Shown: positions 49,327 through 57,290 of the stretch, piece after piece
Layout of the letters: each line of letters begins with the position of its first letter
Position numbering within the stretch: the first letter of the stretch is position 1
Assembly (NCBI GenBank): GCA_964423505.1
Contig: CAYREX010000005.1
Coordinates: 62,001 to 126,000 of the forward strand
Source: CAYREX01 sp964423505
GTDB lineage: Bacteria; Fermentibacterota; Fermentibacteria; Fermentibacterales; JCC-6
Direction of reading: 5' to 3'
DNA length: 64,000 nucleotides
Program-made: the position numbers and the translations under genes
Notes under the pieces: model-generated
Databases searched by the model: none
Told to the model about the DNA's origin: nothing
Seen by the model: the letters and a program-made list of their open reading frames with translations, nothing else

Positions 49327-51411
49327 TTGGCCGATACCTTTACCAGCGACACCTACAGGACCCTCTGCGACGATGCGGAGGGCTTCCTTGCGAGGGGGGC
49401 CTTCGAACAGTCGAGGGAGCTGCTTCTCAAGGCTATTTCCCTCATAGGCACAAGGCCCAGGGCGAGGAGCCTCCTCGCGGACACGTGCATGAGCATGGAG
49501 CTCTGGACAGAGGCCCGGGAGCAGCTCGAGATCCTGACCACTCTGCAGGAGGACGAGCCGCATCACCACTTCAGGCTGGGCCAGGTGCTGGAGGAGCTAG
49601 GCGAGTATCAGCTTGCGGCGGACAACTACTCGGTCGTACTGGATCGCGACCCGGATCACAGGGGGGCCGGGGTCGCGATGAAGAGGATAAGCTCCAGGAC
49701 CGATCAGACGGGGGTCGGCCTCGTGGACATGCTGGCGTCCGGCAGGGGCGGGAGCACCGGACCCGCCTCGGCCGGAGGGGCCGGAGAAGCTCCCCTGAAG
49801 GAAGGTATGCAGGTGTTACCGGACGACCGGACCGACGAGATGTTCGCTGGCTCCGACGGCGATGAGGACGGGATAGAGAAGCTGCTCAAGGACATCGGGA
49901 TGTCTCCCGGCTCCCGTGAGGACAAGGGCGCTCCGGACCTCTCCGAGATACTGGCCGGCATCGGCATGCAGCGTGACGGCGAGGAGAACGGAGACGAGGA
50001 CCGGCAGGGTGACGAGGAGAAGGACGAGGAATCCGGTGAGACAGGGGAGGGCGGGGCGGCGCCCGACCTCCAGTCGATATTCGCCGGCTCCTCCGGGTCT
50101 GAGGCCGGGGCCGCAACCGAGGATAAGAGCCCCTCCGTGAGCCTGGAGGACATCTTCGGAAGTGGAGGGGCGGAAGAACCGGAAGAGCAGCCGGGCGAGC
50201 CGGAGGAGGAGCCTGAGGCCGGGGAAGCCGAGGAGCCGGAGGAAGAGCCGGAGCCCGAGGAACCGGAGGAGCCTGAGGCCGAGGAAGTCGGGGAGCCGGA
50301 GGAAGAACCGGAGGCCGAGGAGCCCGAGGAGCCTGAGGCCGAGGAAGCCGGGGAGCCGGAGGAGGAGCCGGAGGCCGAGGAGGTCGGGGAACCGGAGCGG
50401 GAGAAGGCCGGTGAGCTGACCGCCGACCCGGACTTCGTGAGCTCCGCGGACGCCCTCGAGGAGCTGTTCAGGTCGGAGGAGACCAGGAGCTTCGAGCCGA
50501 CTCCCGTATCCGCGGAGGAGGGGGAAGAGGGCGGCCCCGGGCTGGAGGTCATCTTCGGCGCCGGTGAGGAGGAGCAGACCGGACAGGCCGAGACCGCCGA
50601 GGCGGGGGAGGAGCCGGAGCCCCCCGGGGAAGAGGAAGACGAAGAAGAGAGGGAGCCTGCATCTGCCGAAAGTGCGGGACCGGAGGCTGACTCAGGTGAG
50701 CCCGAGACCCACGGGGAAGAGGAAGAGCCGGAGGCCGTCGAGACTACGGAGGAGTCGGAGGCGGAGCCGCCGGTGGAGCCTCTCGAGCCTGTCCTGGAGA
50801 AGCCGGAGACCGAGCCACTGGAGGCGCCGGAGGTCGCGTCGGAGGAGACGATTGAGACCGCCCTCGAAGAACCCGAGCCCGCATCCGAGGGGCCGGCCGA
50901 GGTCGGTATCATAGTCGGCTCCTGGGACGGTGCTTCCGCGACCATCCCGGTCGAGCTGGTGTCCGGTGAGCTCGACGTGCGAACGGACGTGCTCGCAGCC
51001 TGGGAGGCCACCCTGGAGCTTGGCGCCGGCGGCGCGGGCATCACCGTGCTCGGCGGGAAGGGGACGGCCTGGCTCGGATGCGGTGTCACGCCGCCGCTGG
51101 TCATCTCGGCCACGGCCGGGATGGTGGTCCGTCCGTCCAGCCTCTACATGGGTGCCGGTCTGCTGGGTGGAGACGGGATCGACTGCTGCTCCGACCGGGA
51201 CCTTGTCCGACTCTCGGGAGAGGGGGACCAGGTGCTCGTCATCGGGAACGGGAGGCCACTTAGGGTGCTCTCTCTGGCGGACGATGCGCCGGTCCGCGCA
51301 AGATGCGCATCCATAGCCGCCCTCGACCCGGGGGTGGAGATGACGGAGGATGATGTACCCGAAGGGCACATCGAGCTCTCGGGCCGGGGCAGGGCGTTCC
51401 TTCTCGACTAG
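49327..51411 (+). CDS. TPR / acidic-repeat / AIM24-like protein
   Basis: A 694-residue cytoplasmic-looking protein. The first ~125 residues form TPR helices (GAFEQSRELLLKAISL, WTEAREQLEILTTLQ, GEYQLAADNYSVVLDRDP). The middle (about 150-500) is acidic and low in complexity with three exact 60-base repeat units. The last 170 residues form two beta-rich repeats with VRTDVLAAWEATLEL, GGKGTAWLG and MVVRPSSLYMGA, resembling AIM24 beta-sandwich domains (moderate confidence). The start is TTG at 49327 preceded by GGAGGT. Function unknown; see findings. Confidence 0.6.
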   Translation: MADTFTSDTYRTLCDDAEGFLARGAFEQSRELLLKAISLIGTRPRARSLLADTCMSMELWTEAREQLEILTTLQEDEPHHHFRLGQVLEELGEYQLAADNYSVVLDRDPDHRGAGVAMKRISSRTDQTGVGLVDMLASGRGGSTGPASAGGAGEAPLKEGMQVLPDDRTDEMFAGSDGDEDGIEKLLKDIGMSPGSREDKGAPDLSEILAGIGMQRDGEENGDEDRQGDEEKDEESGETGEGGAAPDLQSIFAGSSGSEAGAATEDKSPSVSLEDIFGSGGAEEPEEQPGEPEEEPEAGEAEEPEEEPEPEEPEEPEAEEVGEPEEEPEAEEPEEPEAEEAGEPEEEPEAEEVGEPEREKAGELTADPDFVSSADALEELFRSEETRSFEPTPVSAEEGEEGGPGLEVIFGAGEEEQTGQAETAEAGEEPEPPGEEEDEEEREPASAESAGPEADSGEPETHGEEEEPEAVETTEESEAEPPVEPLEPVLEKPETEPLEAPEVASEETIETALEEPEPASEGPAEVGIIVGSWDGASATIPVELVSGELDVRTDVLAAWEATLELGAGGAGITVLGGKGTAWLGCGVTPPLVISATAGMVVRPSSLYMGAGLLGGDGIDCCSDRDLVRLSGEGDQVLVIGNGRPLRVLSLADDAPVRARCASIAALDPGVEMTEDDVPEGHIELSGRGRAFLLD
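50197..50400 (+). repeat. 60-bp coding tandem repeat (three full copies plus a partial first)
   Basis: Units 50221-50280, 50281-50340 and 50341-50400 differ at few positions, with a partial copy before them. Each encodes 20 Glu/Pro/Ala-rich residues, for example EEPEAEEVGEPEEEPEAEEP. The reading frame is kept throughout. Confidence 0.8.
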
Positions 51412-51475
51412 TCTTGCCCTGCCGGATCCCCCGTTGCATCGTACGGCCTTCCCGGGGAGGGCAGACAATGACGGT

Positions 51476-51551
51476 GGGGATGTAGCTCAGCTGGAAGAGC
51501 GCTGCCTTCGCAAGGCAGAGGTCGGCGGTTCGATCCCGCTCATCTCCACCA
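51476..51551 (+). tRNA. tRNA-Ala(CGC)
   Basis: GGGGATG pairs with CATCTCC, with a G3-U70 wobble that is the alanine identity element. The anticodon stem CTGCC / GGCAG carries TTCGCAA, so the anticodon is CGC. The T arm GTTCGATCC follows, then discriminator A and CCA (51549-51551). Confidence 0.96.
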
Positions 51552-51570
51552 CCCCTCCAGGTCCGGAAGC

Positions 51571-52878
51571 ATGACCCGGTCCCGCGCTACCGGCGCCCAT
51601 CCCGAGATCGCATGGCTCGACCAGCCGGGACGCCAACCCTCGAGGATGCTCTCATTCTCCGACGGCTTCCGTGGCGACGGCTCCGTTGCCAGCCTGGTCG
51701 CCGTCGCGGAGTGCCGCGGCTCGAGGTCGATGGCGGAGAGGGTCGTGGCATTTCTCCGCGACTCGTTCACCTCGGGCGTGGCCTTCGGCGTGGGAGACGC
51801 CCTGGCCGACGCGGCCTGCGAAGCCCGGCAGGTCTCGGGGGAATGCTCCTTCGCAGCGGCGGCCTCGCTGGGCGGAGACGTATGGGTAGTCTCCCGCGGC
51901 GGCTGCAGGGCTTTCGTCACCGACGGCAGCACCGACATCCTCCTCGAGCAGAGCGCCGGTGAGACCCCGGCGGTCAGGCATCTCTCCCTCTCGCCCGGAC
52001 AGTCGGTCGTGCTGGTATCCGAGGGGCTGAGGAGGCTCATAGGCTCCGCCGCCGCGTCCAGGTACACGACCGGGAAGGGACATCCCCTGGACACACGGCT
52101 CCGCGCCATGGTGGACGAGACCAGGATACGCTTCAGGGCGTCCGGCGGGTCCATCGCCGCGGTGCGTCTCGCTCCGCCCGCAAGGAAGATCGTCGCCTTC
52201 CCGAAGGGATGGCGCATGCCGGCGGCTGTCGGCTCGACCCTCATCGCCCTGGTGCTCGTCGCAGGTATCCTGGGCCGTTGCGGCGACGGGGGCGGCAATC
52301 CCGATGCGGAGGAGAACGGCGGGGTCGAACCGGCCGAGCCGGTGCCGGTCGTCATGCCGCTGGCGCCGGACACCACTGGGAGCGACACGGTCTCCCCGCC
52401 GCCGGGGGAGGCCCTCCACCCGGTGCAGGTGATGGGGCTCGGGGCAGCGGTTGCGGCACCTGCGGAGGCGGATGTCCACCCGGCTGACCGGGAGCCGGAC
52501 CCCAGGTACGAGAATGCGTCCCGCGGCGTCTACTACGTCCAGGGGGACTCCACCGCCCTGCCGGTGGCCGAGGCCCTGGCCGGGGACACCATGGAGATGC
52601 GTCCGGTGCGCACGATGATCACCGTGAGGACCGACGCCACGGCTGAGTTCTCCGACTGGCTCCGCTCCCGTGACAGCACGACCGCCTCCGGTATCGCCGT
52701 CCTGGTGGAGAGCAGCACCAGCGTGGCCGGCGGCGCCTCCTGGATCCGAGGATATCCCCTCTTCGTGGCCGGGGTCCCGGGGCGGGAGATGGAGCCCAGC
52801 GGCTTCGCCGGCGATTCGGTCCCCGGCATCCCCTGCGAGAGGGACCCCGACGCCTATGCCGTCGCCGTGGTGCCCTGA
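51571..52878 (+). CDS. Membrane-anchored PP2C-like protein lacking metal ligands (pseudophosphatase)
   Basis: A 435-residue protein. The first ~215 residues follow the PP2C plan (FAAAASLGGDVWVVSRGGCRAFVTDG, then LSPGQSVVLVSEGL and SIAAVRL) but the Asp ligands are replaced: the usual GDSR loop is RGGCR and SDGL is SEGL. A membrane helix (about residues 219-234, AAVGSTLIALVLVAGI) follows. The C-terminal ~200 residues are outside the membrane and end YAVAVVP. Likely a regulator instead of an active phosphatase. The start is ATG at 51571. It follows tRNA-Ala by 19 bases. Confidence 0.6.
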   Translation: MTRSRATGAHPEIAWLDQPGRQPSRMLSFSDGFRGDGSVASLVAVAECRGSRSMAERVVAFLRDSFTSGVAFGVGDALADAACEARQVSGECSFAAAASLGGDVWVVSRGGCRAFVTDGSTDILLEQSAGETPAVRHLSLSPGQSVVLVSEGLRRLIGSAAASRYTTGKGHPLDTRLRAMVDETRIRFRASGGSIAAVRLAPPARKIVAFPKGWRMPAAVGSTLIALVLVAGILGRCGDGGGNPDAEENGGVEPAEPVPVVMPLAPDTTGSDTVSPPPGEALHPVQVMGLGAAVAAPAEADVHPADREPDPRYENASRGVYYVQGDSTALPVAEALAGDTMEMRPVRTMITVRTDATAEFSDWLRSRDSTTASGIAVLVESSTSVAGGASWIRGYPLFVAGVPGREMEPSGFAGDSVPGIPCERDPDAYAVAVVP

Positions 52879-52911
52879 TCGTGCGGGGTACTCCGGAGCG
52901 GGTTGCGCGGG

Positions 52912-52917
52912 TATATT
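52912..52917 (+). promoter_or_regulatory. -10 box for the SRP RNA
   Basis: TATATT at 52912-52917, about eight bases before the SRP RNA. No good -35 box is seen 16-18 bases upstream. Confidence 0.4.
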
Positions 52918-52924
52918 CGGCGAG

Positions 52925-53164
52925 CCGGCCGTGCTAGGCGGGGAGCTAGCGGTGCCCTTTACCCGCAATCCGCTACAGCGGGGCCGAAAGCCCTGTGCGG
53001 CATCGATGCGTCGGTTCCGTGCCGTCTCAAGCGGTGTTGATGAGCAGGACCCGCGCGGCGACAGCCCGTGAACCCCGTCAGGACCGGGAGGTAGCAGCGG
53101 TAAGCGGTGACTGTCGGGCGACGCGGGCCGACCTGCTCTGAGCTGGCTGTCTCGGTCGGGCCGG
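52925..53164 (+). ncRNA. ffs: Signal recognition particle RNA, large bacterial type
   Basis: Domain IV is at 53077-53098: GTCAGG-A-CC-GGGA-GG-T-AGCAGC. Compared with the classic GTCAGG-T-CC-GGAA-GG-A-AGCAGC, the T/A pair is switched to A/T, so pairing is preserved, and the tetraloop is GGGA. The 5' part (GTGCTAGGCGGGGAGCTAG ... CCGCAATCCGCTACAGCGGGG) matches the Alu-type domain of the B. subtilis SRP RNA, and CCGGCC (52925-52930) can pair with GGCCGG (53159-53164). Ends are estimated from that stem. It targets membrane and exported proteins with Ffh. It lies upstream of dnaX-ybaB-recR, the same order as in Bacillus. Confidence 0.93.
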
Positions 53165-53225
53165 CGGAATTGTCAAGCAGGGAAGTGCGGTCGGCACCAG
53201 TTCCCGCACGCCGGAGGTTCGACCC

Positions 53226-54719
53226 TTGAGCTACCTCGTATTCGCCAGGAAGTGGCGCCCCCAGAGGTTCCAGGACGTCCTGGCCCAGGACCACATCACC
53301 GTTACCCTGAGGAACGCCATCAAAACCGACAGGATAGGTCATTCCTACCTGATGACCGGACCGCGCGGCGTGGGCAAGACCACGACTGCGAGGATACTGG
53401 CGAAGGCGCTGAACTGCGCGGAGGGACCGACCCCGGACCCCTGCCAGGTCTGTGACTCCTGCAGGAGGATAACCGCCGGCAGCCATCTCGACGTAATGGA
53501 GATCGACGGCGCCAGCAACAGGGGCATCGACCAGATAAGGGAGCTCAGGGAGAAGGCCATGTACGCCACCGCATCCGGGCGGTACAGGGTGTACATCATA
53601 GACGAGGTGCACATGCTCACCACCGAGGCCTTCAACGCCCTGCTGAAGATACTCGAGGAGCCGCCGGAATCCGTGGTGTTCATCTTCGCCACCACCCAGC
53701 CCCGGCGGGTGCCGGACACCATAGTAAGCAGGTGCCAGCGCTTCGACTTCAGGCGCATACCGGTACCGGAGATGGCCGAGTATCTGCGGAGGGAGGCGGG
53801 CGGAGAGGATATCACCCTGGACGACGCCGCCGTAGGTCTGATCTGCAGGGCAAGCGGCGGTAGCATGCGCGATGCGCTGTCCCTGATGGACCAGCTGGTG
53901 AGCTTCTGCGGCGCTGATATAACAGGCGAGGCGGTTGCCAGCCTTCTCGGGATGGTCGAGAGCGAGCTCCTTGCCGAGCTGACCGGGCGAATGCTGGCCG
54001 GCGATTCCGCGGCGCTCCTGGAGTCGGTTGCGGGAGCCCTCTCCAGGGGCTACAGCGTCGAGGAGCTGCTGGACGCCCTCGTGGAGTTCCTGCGCAACCT
54101 CCTGGTGGTCACTTCCGGAGCTCCATCCGGCCTGGAGGACGTGCCGGAAGAGGAGAGGGCCCGCCTGCTCTCCCTGGCCCGCGGGGTTCCGGACCTCATC
54201 GTGTTGAACGCGCTCAGGCTGCTGAGCTCCGCTGCCACCGAGGCGAGGAGGAGCAGCCTGCCCAGGGTCGTGCTCGAGACCGCCCTGGTGGCCGCTTCCA
54301 AGGCGGGGAGCGCATTCCGGCTAGCCGACATGCCCGGAGTGGCCGAGAGCCTCGCAACCGTGGCCGCTCCATCAGAGGCCGACGCGAGCGGTGGGGGGGA
54401 GGCGACGCCAGAACGGGGGGAGCCGGGCTCCACCGCGTCCGTCGAGGAACCGACCGCTCCCGCTGCCGCAGACGATGGTCCCGCCGACGAGGCTCCGGCA
54501 GGCGCCCGGGAGCACTCCGGGGAGTCGTCGCCGGGTGAGCCGGAGACCGCCGCGGAGCCGGGGGAGGTCGATGAGGAGCAGCAGGACCCCCCTGCGATCG
54601 GTTCCCCGCCGGAGAGGGAGACGAAGGCCGACAGGGAGACGGAGCCGGAGGCCCCGGACGAGGCGGAGCGGGAGAGGAAGGGGGCCGAGGAGGTCTGGAG
54701 GCTGTTCGACGTGCAGTAG
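53226..54719 (+). CDS. dnaX: DNA polymerase III subunit gamma/tau
   Basis: Clamp-loader ATPase of the replisome. Walker A GPRGVGKTT is at 45-53, the zinc cysteines are 64, 73, 76 and 79, IIDEVHML is the Walker B region and SRCQRFDF is the sensor loop. The C-terminal ~130 residues are Pro/Glu/Ala-rich and short relative to E. coli tau. The start is TTG. It is followed by ybaB and recR. Confidence 0.95.
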   Translation: MSYLVFARKWRPQRFQDVLAQDHITVTLRNAIKTDRIGHSYLMTGPRGVGKTTTARILAKALNCAEGPTPDPCQVCDSCRRITAGSHLDVMEIDGASNRGIDQIRELREKAMYATASGRYRVYIIDEVHMLTTEAFNALLKILEEPPESVVFIFATTQPRRVPDTIVSRCQRFDFRRIPVPEMAEYLRREAGGEDITLDDAAVGLICRASGGSMRDALSLMDQLVSFCGADITGEAVASLLGMVESELLAELTGRMLAGDSAALLESVAGALSRGYSVEELLDALVEFLRNLLVVTSGAPSGLEDVPEEERARLLSLARGVPDLIVLNALRLLSSAATEARRSSLPRVVLETALVAASKAGSAFRLADMPGVAESLATVAAPSEADASGGGEATPERGEPGSTASVEEPTAPAAADDGPADEAPAGAREHSGESSPGEPETAAEPGEVDEEQQDPPAIGSPPERETKADRETEPEAPDEAERERKGAEEVWRLFDVQ

Positions 54720-54759
54720 CGGCCGGACCGCCCACCTGCACCCACCCACTGGAGGAACG

Positions 54760-55071
54760 ATGAATCCCAAGCAGCTGAAGAAAATGATGGCCCAGGCCCA
54801 GCAGATGCAGGCCGGTGTCACCAGGATGCAGGAGGAGCTGGCGGAGGCCAGGGTAGAGGGCACGGCGGCCGACGGGCTGGTGAAGGCAGTGGTCACCGGC
54901 CAGGGAAGCCTCGTCGATATAGACATATCCCCCGAGGTGGTGGACCCGGAGGATGTCGAGATGCTGGAGGACCTGGTCGTAGCAGCCGTCCGTGACGCCG
55001 AGGAGGCGGCCTCCGAGCTGTCCCGGTCCAAGATGCAGGAGCTCGGGCTGCCTTCGGGGGGGCTCCTTTGA
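54760..55071 (+). CDS. ybaB: YbaB/EbfC family nucleoid-associated protein
   Basis: A 103-residue DNA-binding protein with MNPKQLKKMMAQAQQMQ at the start and GLVKAVVTGQGSLVDIDISPEVVDPEDVEMLEDLVVAA. ATG at 54760 has GGAGGA just before it. It overlaps recR by four bases. The usual dnaX-ybaB-recR order holds. Confidence 0.95.
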   Translation: MNPKQLKKMMAQAQQMQAGVTRMQEELAEARVEGTAADGLVKAVVTGQGSLVDIDISPEVVDPEDVEMLEDLVVAAVRDAEEAASELSRSKMQELGLPSGGLL

Positions 55072-55655
55072 GCTCCGGCCTTTTCGACGTCCTGGTCGAG
55101 AAGCTCGCCCGGCTGCCGGGGATCGGCAAGAAGACCGCCCTGAGGCTGGCGTTCGCCCTGGTTGACGACCGTGACCTGGCTCGGGAGCTGGCGGACGCTC
55201 TGGGAGCGGTATGGGAGCAGGTCCACGAGTGTCCCAGGTGCCGGAACCTCACCGAGAGGGATCTCTGCGACGTATGCTCATCGAAGAGCAGGAGGAGCAG
55301 CGTCTGCGTGGTCCACAACCCCGCCGACCTGAGGGCCGTGGAGGAGGCGGGGCTGTACAGGGGACGGTACTTCGTCCTGCACGGGCACCTGGCTCCCCTG
55401 GACGGAGTGGGGCCCGAGGAGCTGGGAGTGGACCGCCTCCGCCGGATGATAGAGGAGACTGGCAGCGACGAGGTCATACTCGCGCTCGACTCGACCGCGG
55501 ACGGCGAGGCGACCTCGGCCTACCTGTCCCGAGCTCTGCGGAACAGCGGTGTCACAGTGACCAGGCTGGCGAGGGGCCTCCCCCCGGGAGCCTCAGTGGA
55601 GTTCGCGGACTCGCTCACCCTCACGCGCGCGTTCGAGGGCAGGCAGAGGGTCTGA
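55068..55655 (+). CDS. recR: Recombination mediator RecR
   Basis: DNA repair protein acting in the RecFOR pathway. It has a helix-hairpin-helix (LPGIGKKTALRLAF), a Cys4 zinc motif (CPRCRNLTERDLCDVC) and a Toprim domain (EVILALDSTADGEATSAYLSR). Length 195. The TTG start overlaps ybaB. Confidence 0.95.
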   Translation: MSSGLFDVLVEKLARLPGIGKKTALRLAFALVDDRDLARELADALGAVWEQVHECPRCRNLTERDLCDVCSSKSRRSSVCVVHNPADLRAVEEAGLYRGRYFVLHGHLAPLDGVGPEELGVDRLRRMIEETGSDEVILALDSTADGEATSAYLSRALRNSGVTVTRLARGLPPGASVEFADSLTLTRAFEGRQRV

Positions 55656-55662
55656 GTCCCCG

Positions 55663-56253
55663 GTGAACTGGCCCAACAGGCTGTCCCTGCTCCGGATGGT
55701 CCTCGGACCCGTCTTCATGGTGCTCCTGCTCGACGAGAGGAGGGGTTTCAGGATAGCGGCGCTGGCCGTCTTCCTGGTCGCCTCCCTGACGGACCTCTAC
55801 GACGGCTACCTGGCCAGGCGATACGGCTGGGTGACCAACCTGGGCAAGTTCCTGGATCCGCTCGCCGACAAGCTCCTTGTGGCCTTCGCCCTCATAGGTC
55901 TCAGCAGGATCGAGCTGGTGCCGGTCCTGGCGCTCTACCTCGTGATAGGCCGGGAGCTGCTAGTGACCGGGCTGCGGGCGATAGCAGCCTACGCGGGGGT
56001 GCTGATACTCCCCTCGAGGCTGGGCAAGCTGAAGACGGTGGCACAGATGCTGGCTCTGGTCCTCTACATGCTCTACTCCGTCCTCTACGTGGACGGAGCG
56101 ACCAGGGGGCCGTTCCTCCGGGCCGGCGGGGAGGGCTCCGGGATGCTCCTGGTGGCGGACGGCGTGCTGCTCGCTGCCGTGGTGCTCACCCTCGGCTCCG
56201 GCGTCGACTACTTCTTCAGGAACAGGTCCCTGCTGGCGAAGCTGGTCCAGTGA
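55663..56253 (+). CDS. pgsA: CDP-diacylglycerol-glycerol-3-phosphate 3-phosphatidyltransferase
   Basis: Makes phosphatidylglycerol phosphate. The CDP-alcohol motif is DLYDGYLARRYGWVTNLGKFLDPLADK. Length 196 with several membrane helices matches PgsA, and its neighbour pgpA removes the phosphate. The start is GTG. Confidence 0.93.
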   Translation: MNWPNRLSLLRMVLGPVFMVLLLDERRGFRIAALAVFLVASLTDLYDGYLARRYGWVTNLGKFLDPLADKLLVAFALIGLSRIELVPVLALYLVIGRELLVTGLRAIAAYAGVLILPSRLGKLKTVAQMLALVLYMLYSVLYVDGATRGPFLRAGGEGSGMLLVADGVLLAAVVLTLGSGVDYFFRNRSLLAKLVQ

Positions 56254-56720
56254 GGCGTCCGGCCAGGCCGGCCGCCGCCATGCTGGCCACCTTCCTGGGA
56301 ACCGGGTACTCGCCGATCGCACCCGGCACGGTCGGCAGCGTGCTGACCACGGCGCTCTACGTCCTGGCATCCGCGCTGGGCGCCGGGCGGGGCCTGCTCG
56401 CCGTCGTGGCGGTGCCGCTCCTGGTCCTGGGATGGCTGGGCTGCAGGGCCGGTTACCGGATGTGGGGGGAGGACCCGCCCAGGGTCACCGTGGACGAGGC
56501 GGCGGGCTGCTGGCTGGCCTGCCTTGCCGCGCCGCCCCACTGGGGGCTTCCGGGGGTGGGCGCCGCCCTGGCGCTCTTCCGCCTCCTGGATATACTGAAA
56601 CCCTGGCCCGTCGGCGCTCTCGACCGTCTCAGCGGCCCCTGGGGAATCCTGCTGGACGATGTCGCCGCCGGTCTCCTCTCCGGCGCGCTGTTGCAGCTCG
56701 TTGCGCTGGCGCTCCGCTGA
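56250..56720 (+). CDS. pgpA: Phosphatidylglycerophosphatase A
   Basis: A 156-residue membrane phosphatase with FLGTGYSPIAPGTVGSVL, VDEAAGCWLACL and DILKPWPVGALDRLSG, all PgpA motifs. It completes phosphatidylglycerol synthesis next to PgsA. GTG overlaps the pgsA stop. Confidence 0.93.
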   Translation: MRRPARPAAAMLATFLGTGYSPIAPGTVGSVLTTALYVLASALGAGRGLLAVVAVPLLVLGWLGCRAGYRMWGEDPPRVTVDEAAGCWLACLAAPPHWGLPGVGAALALFRLLDILKPWPVGALDRLSGPWGILLDDVAAGLLSGALLQLVALALR

Positions 56721-56730
56721 CCCGGGCCAC

Positions 56731-56759
56731 TTGCACACCGGGCCTGCTGCGGATAAGCT
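56731..56759 (+). promoter_or_regulatory. Candidate promoter for pncC-thpR-recA-recX
   Basis: TTGCAC (56731-56736) and TAAGCT (56754-56759) are 17 bases apart, in an 84-base gap. I find no clear LexA-type or other dyad in it. Confidence 0.5.
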
Positions 56760-56804
56760 GATAGCGAGGGCCGGGGGATTCATCCATCGAAAGGCGGTGA
56801 CGGC

Positions 56805-57290
56805 ATGACCCCGACTACGGCGCTGGATGCTGCGCGTCTACTGGAGAGCACCGGCAGCACGCTGTCTCTGGCCGAGTCCTGCACCGGCGGCCTCCTGTCG
56901 TCGATGCTTACATCGGTGCCAGGGGCTTCCGACTGGTTCCTCGGCTCCGTTGTCAGCTACGCCCCCTCGGTGAAGACCTCTTTACTGGGGGTGCCCGCCG
57001 CCCTGATCGATACCGAGGGGGTGGTGAGCGAGAAGGTGGCCGCCGCCATGGCCGATGGCGTCAGGAGGCTCACGGGAAGCGACCTCGCAGGGGCGGTGAC
57101 CGGCTATGCGGGGCCATCGGGCGGGTCGCCCGGCAGGCCGGTGGGAACCGTCTGTCTCGCCATGGCCTGGGAGGGGGGCGGGACCACCCTGACGGTACAC
57201 CTGAAGGGCGACCGCGAGATGGTCAGGCGAGGAGCCGCCGGCTATCTTCTCGGCATGATAGCCGGTCGCCTGGAGGAACGTGAGTCATGA
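56805..57290 (+). CDS. pncC: Nicotinamide-nucleotide amidohydrolase (CinA C-terminal domain)
   Basis: A 161-residue single-domain protein with LAESCTGGLLSSMLTSVPGASDWFLGSVVSYA and VTGYAGPSGGSPGRPVGTVCLA. It hydrolyses NMN to NaMN in pyridine nucleotide recycling. It lacks the N-terminal CinA half. Its stop overlaps the thpR start. Confidence 0.93.
   Translation: MTPTTALDAARLLESTGSTLSLAESCTGGLLSSMLTSVPGASDWFLGSVVSYAPSVKTSLLGVPAALIDTEGVVSEKVAAAMADGVRRLTGSDLAGAVTGYAGPSGGSPGRPVGTVCLAMAWEGGGTTLTVHLKGDREMVRRGAAGYLLGMIAGRLEERES

Noticed and set aside
49704..51113. 469-residue Ser/Gly/Pro-rich frame on the minus strand across the acidic repeat
   Set aside because: It is the complement of Glu/Pro/Ala codons in the + strand gene; it has no ribosome site, and no recognisable domain.
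52879..53225. Riboswitch reading of the gap before dnaX
   Set aside because: The conserved domain IV and Alu-like part identify SRP RNA instead.
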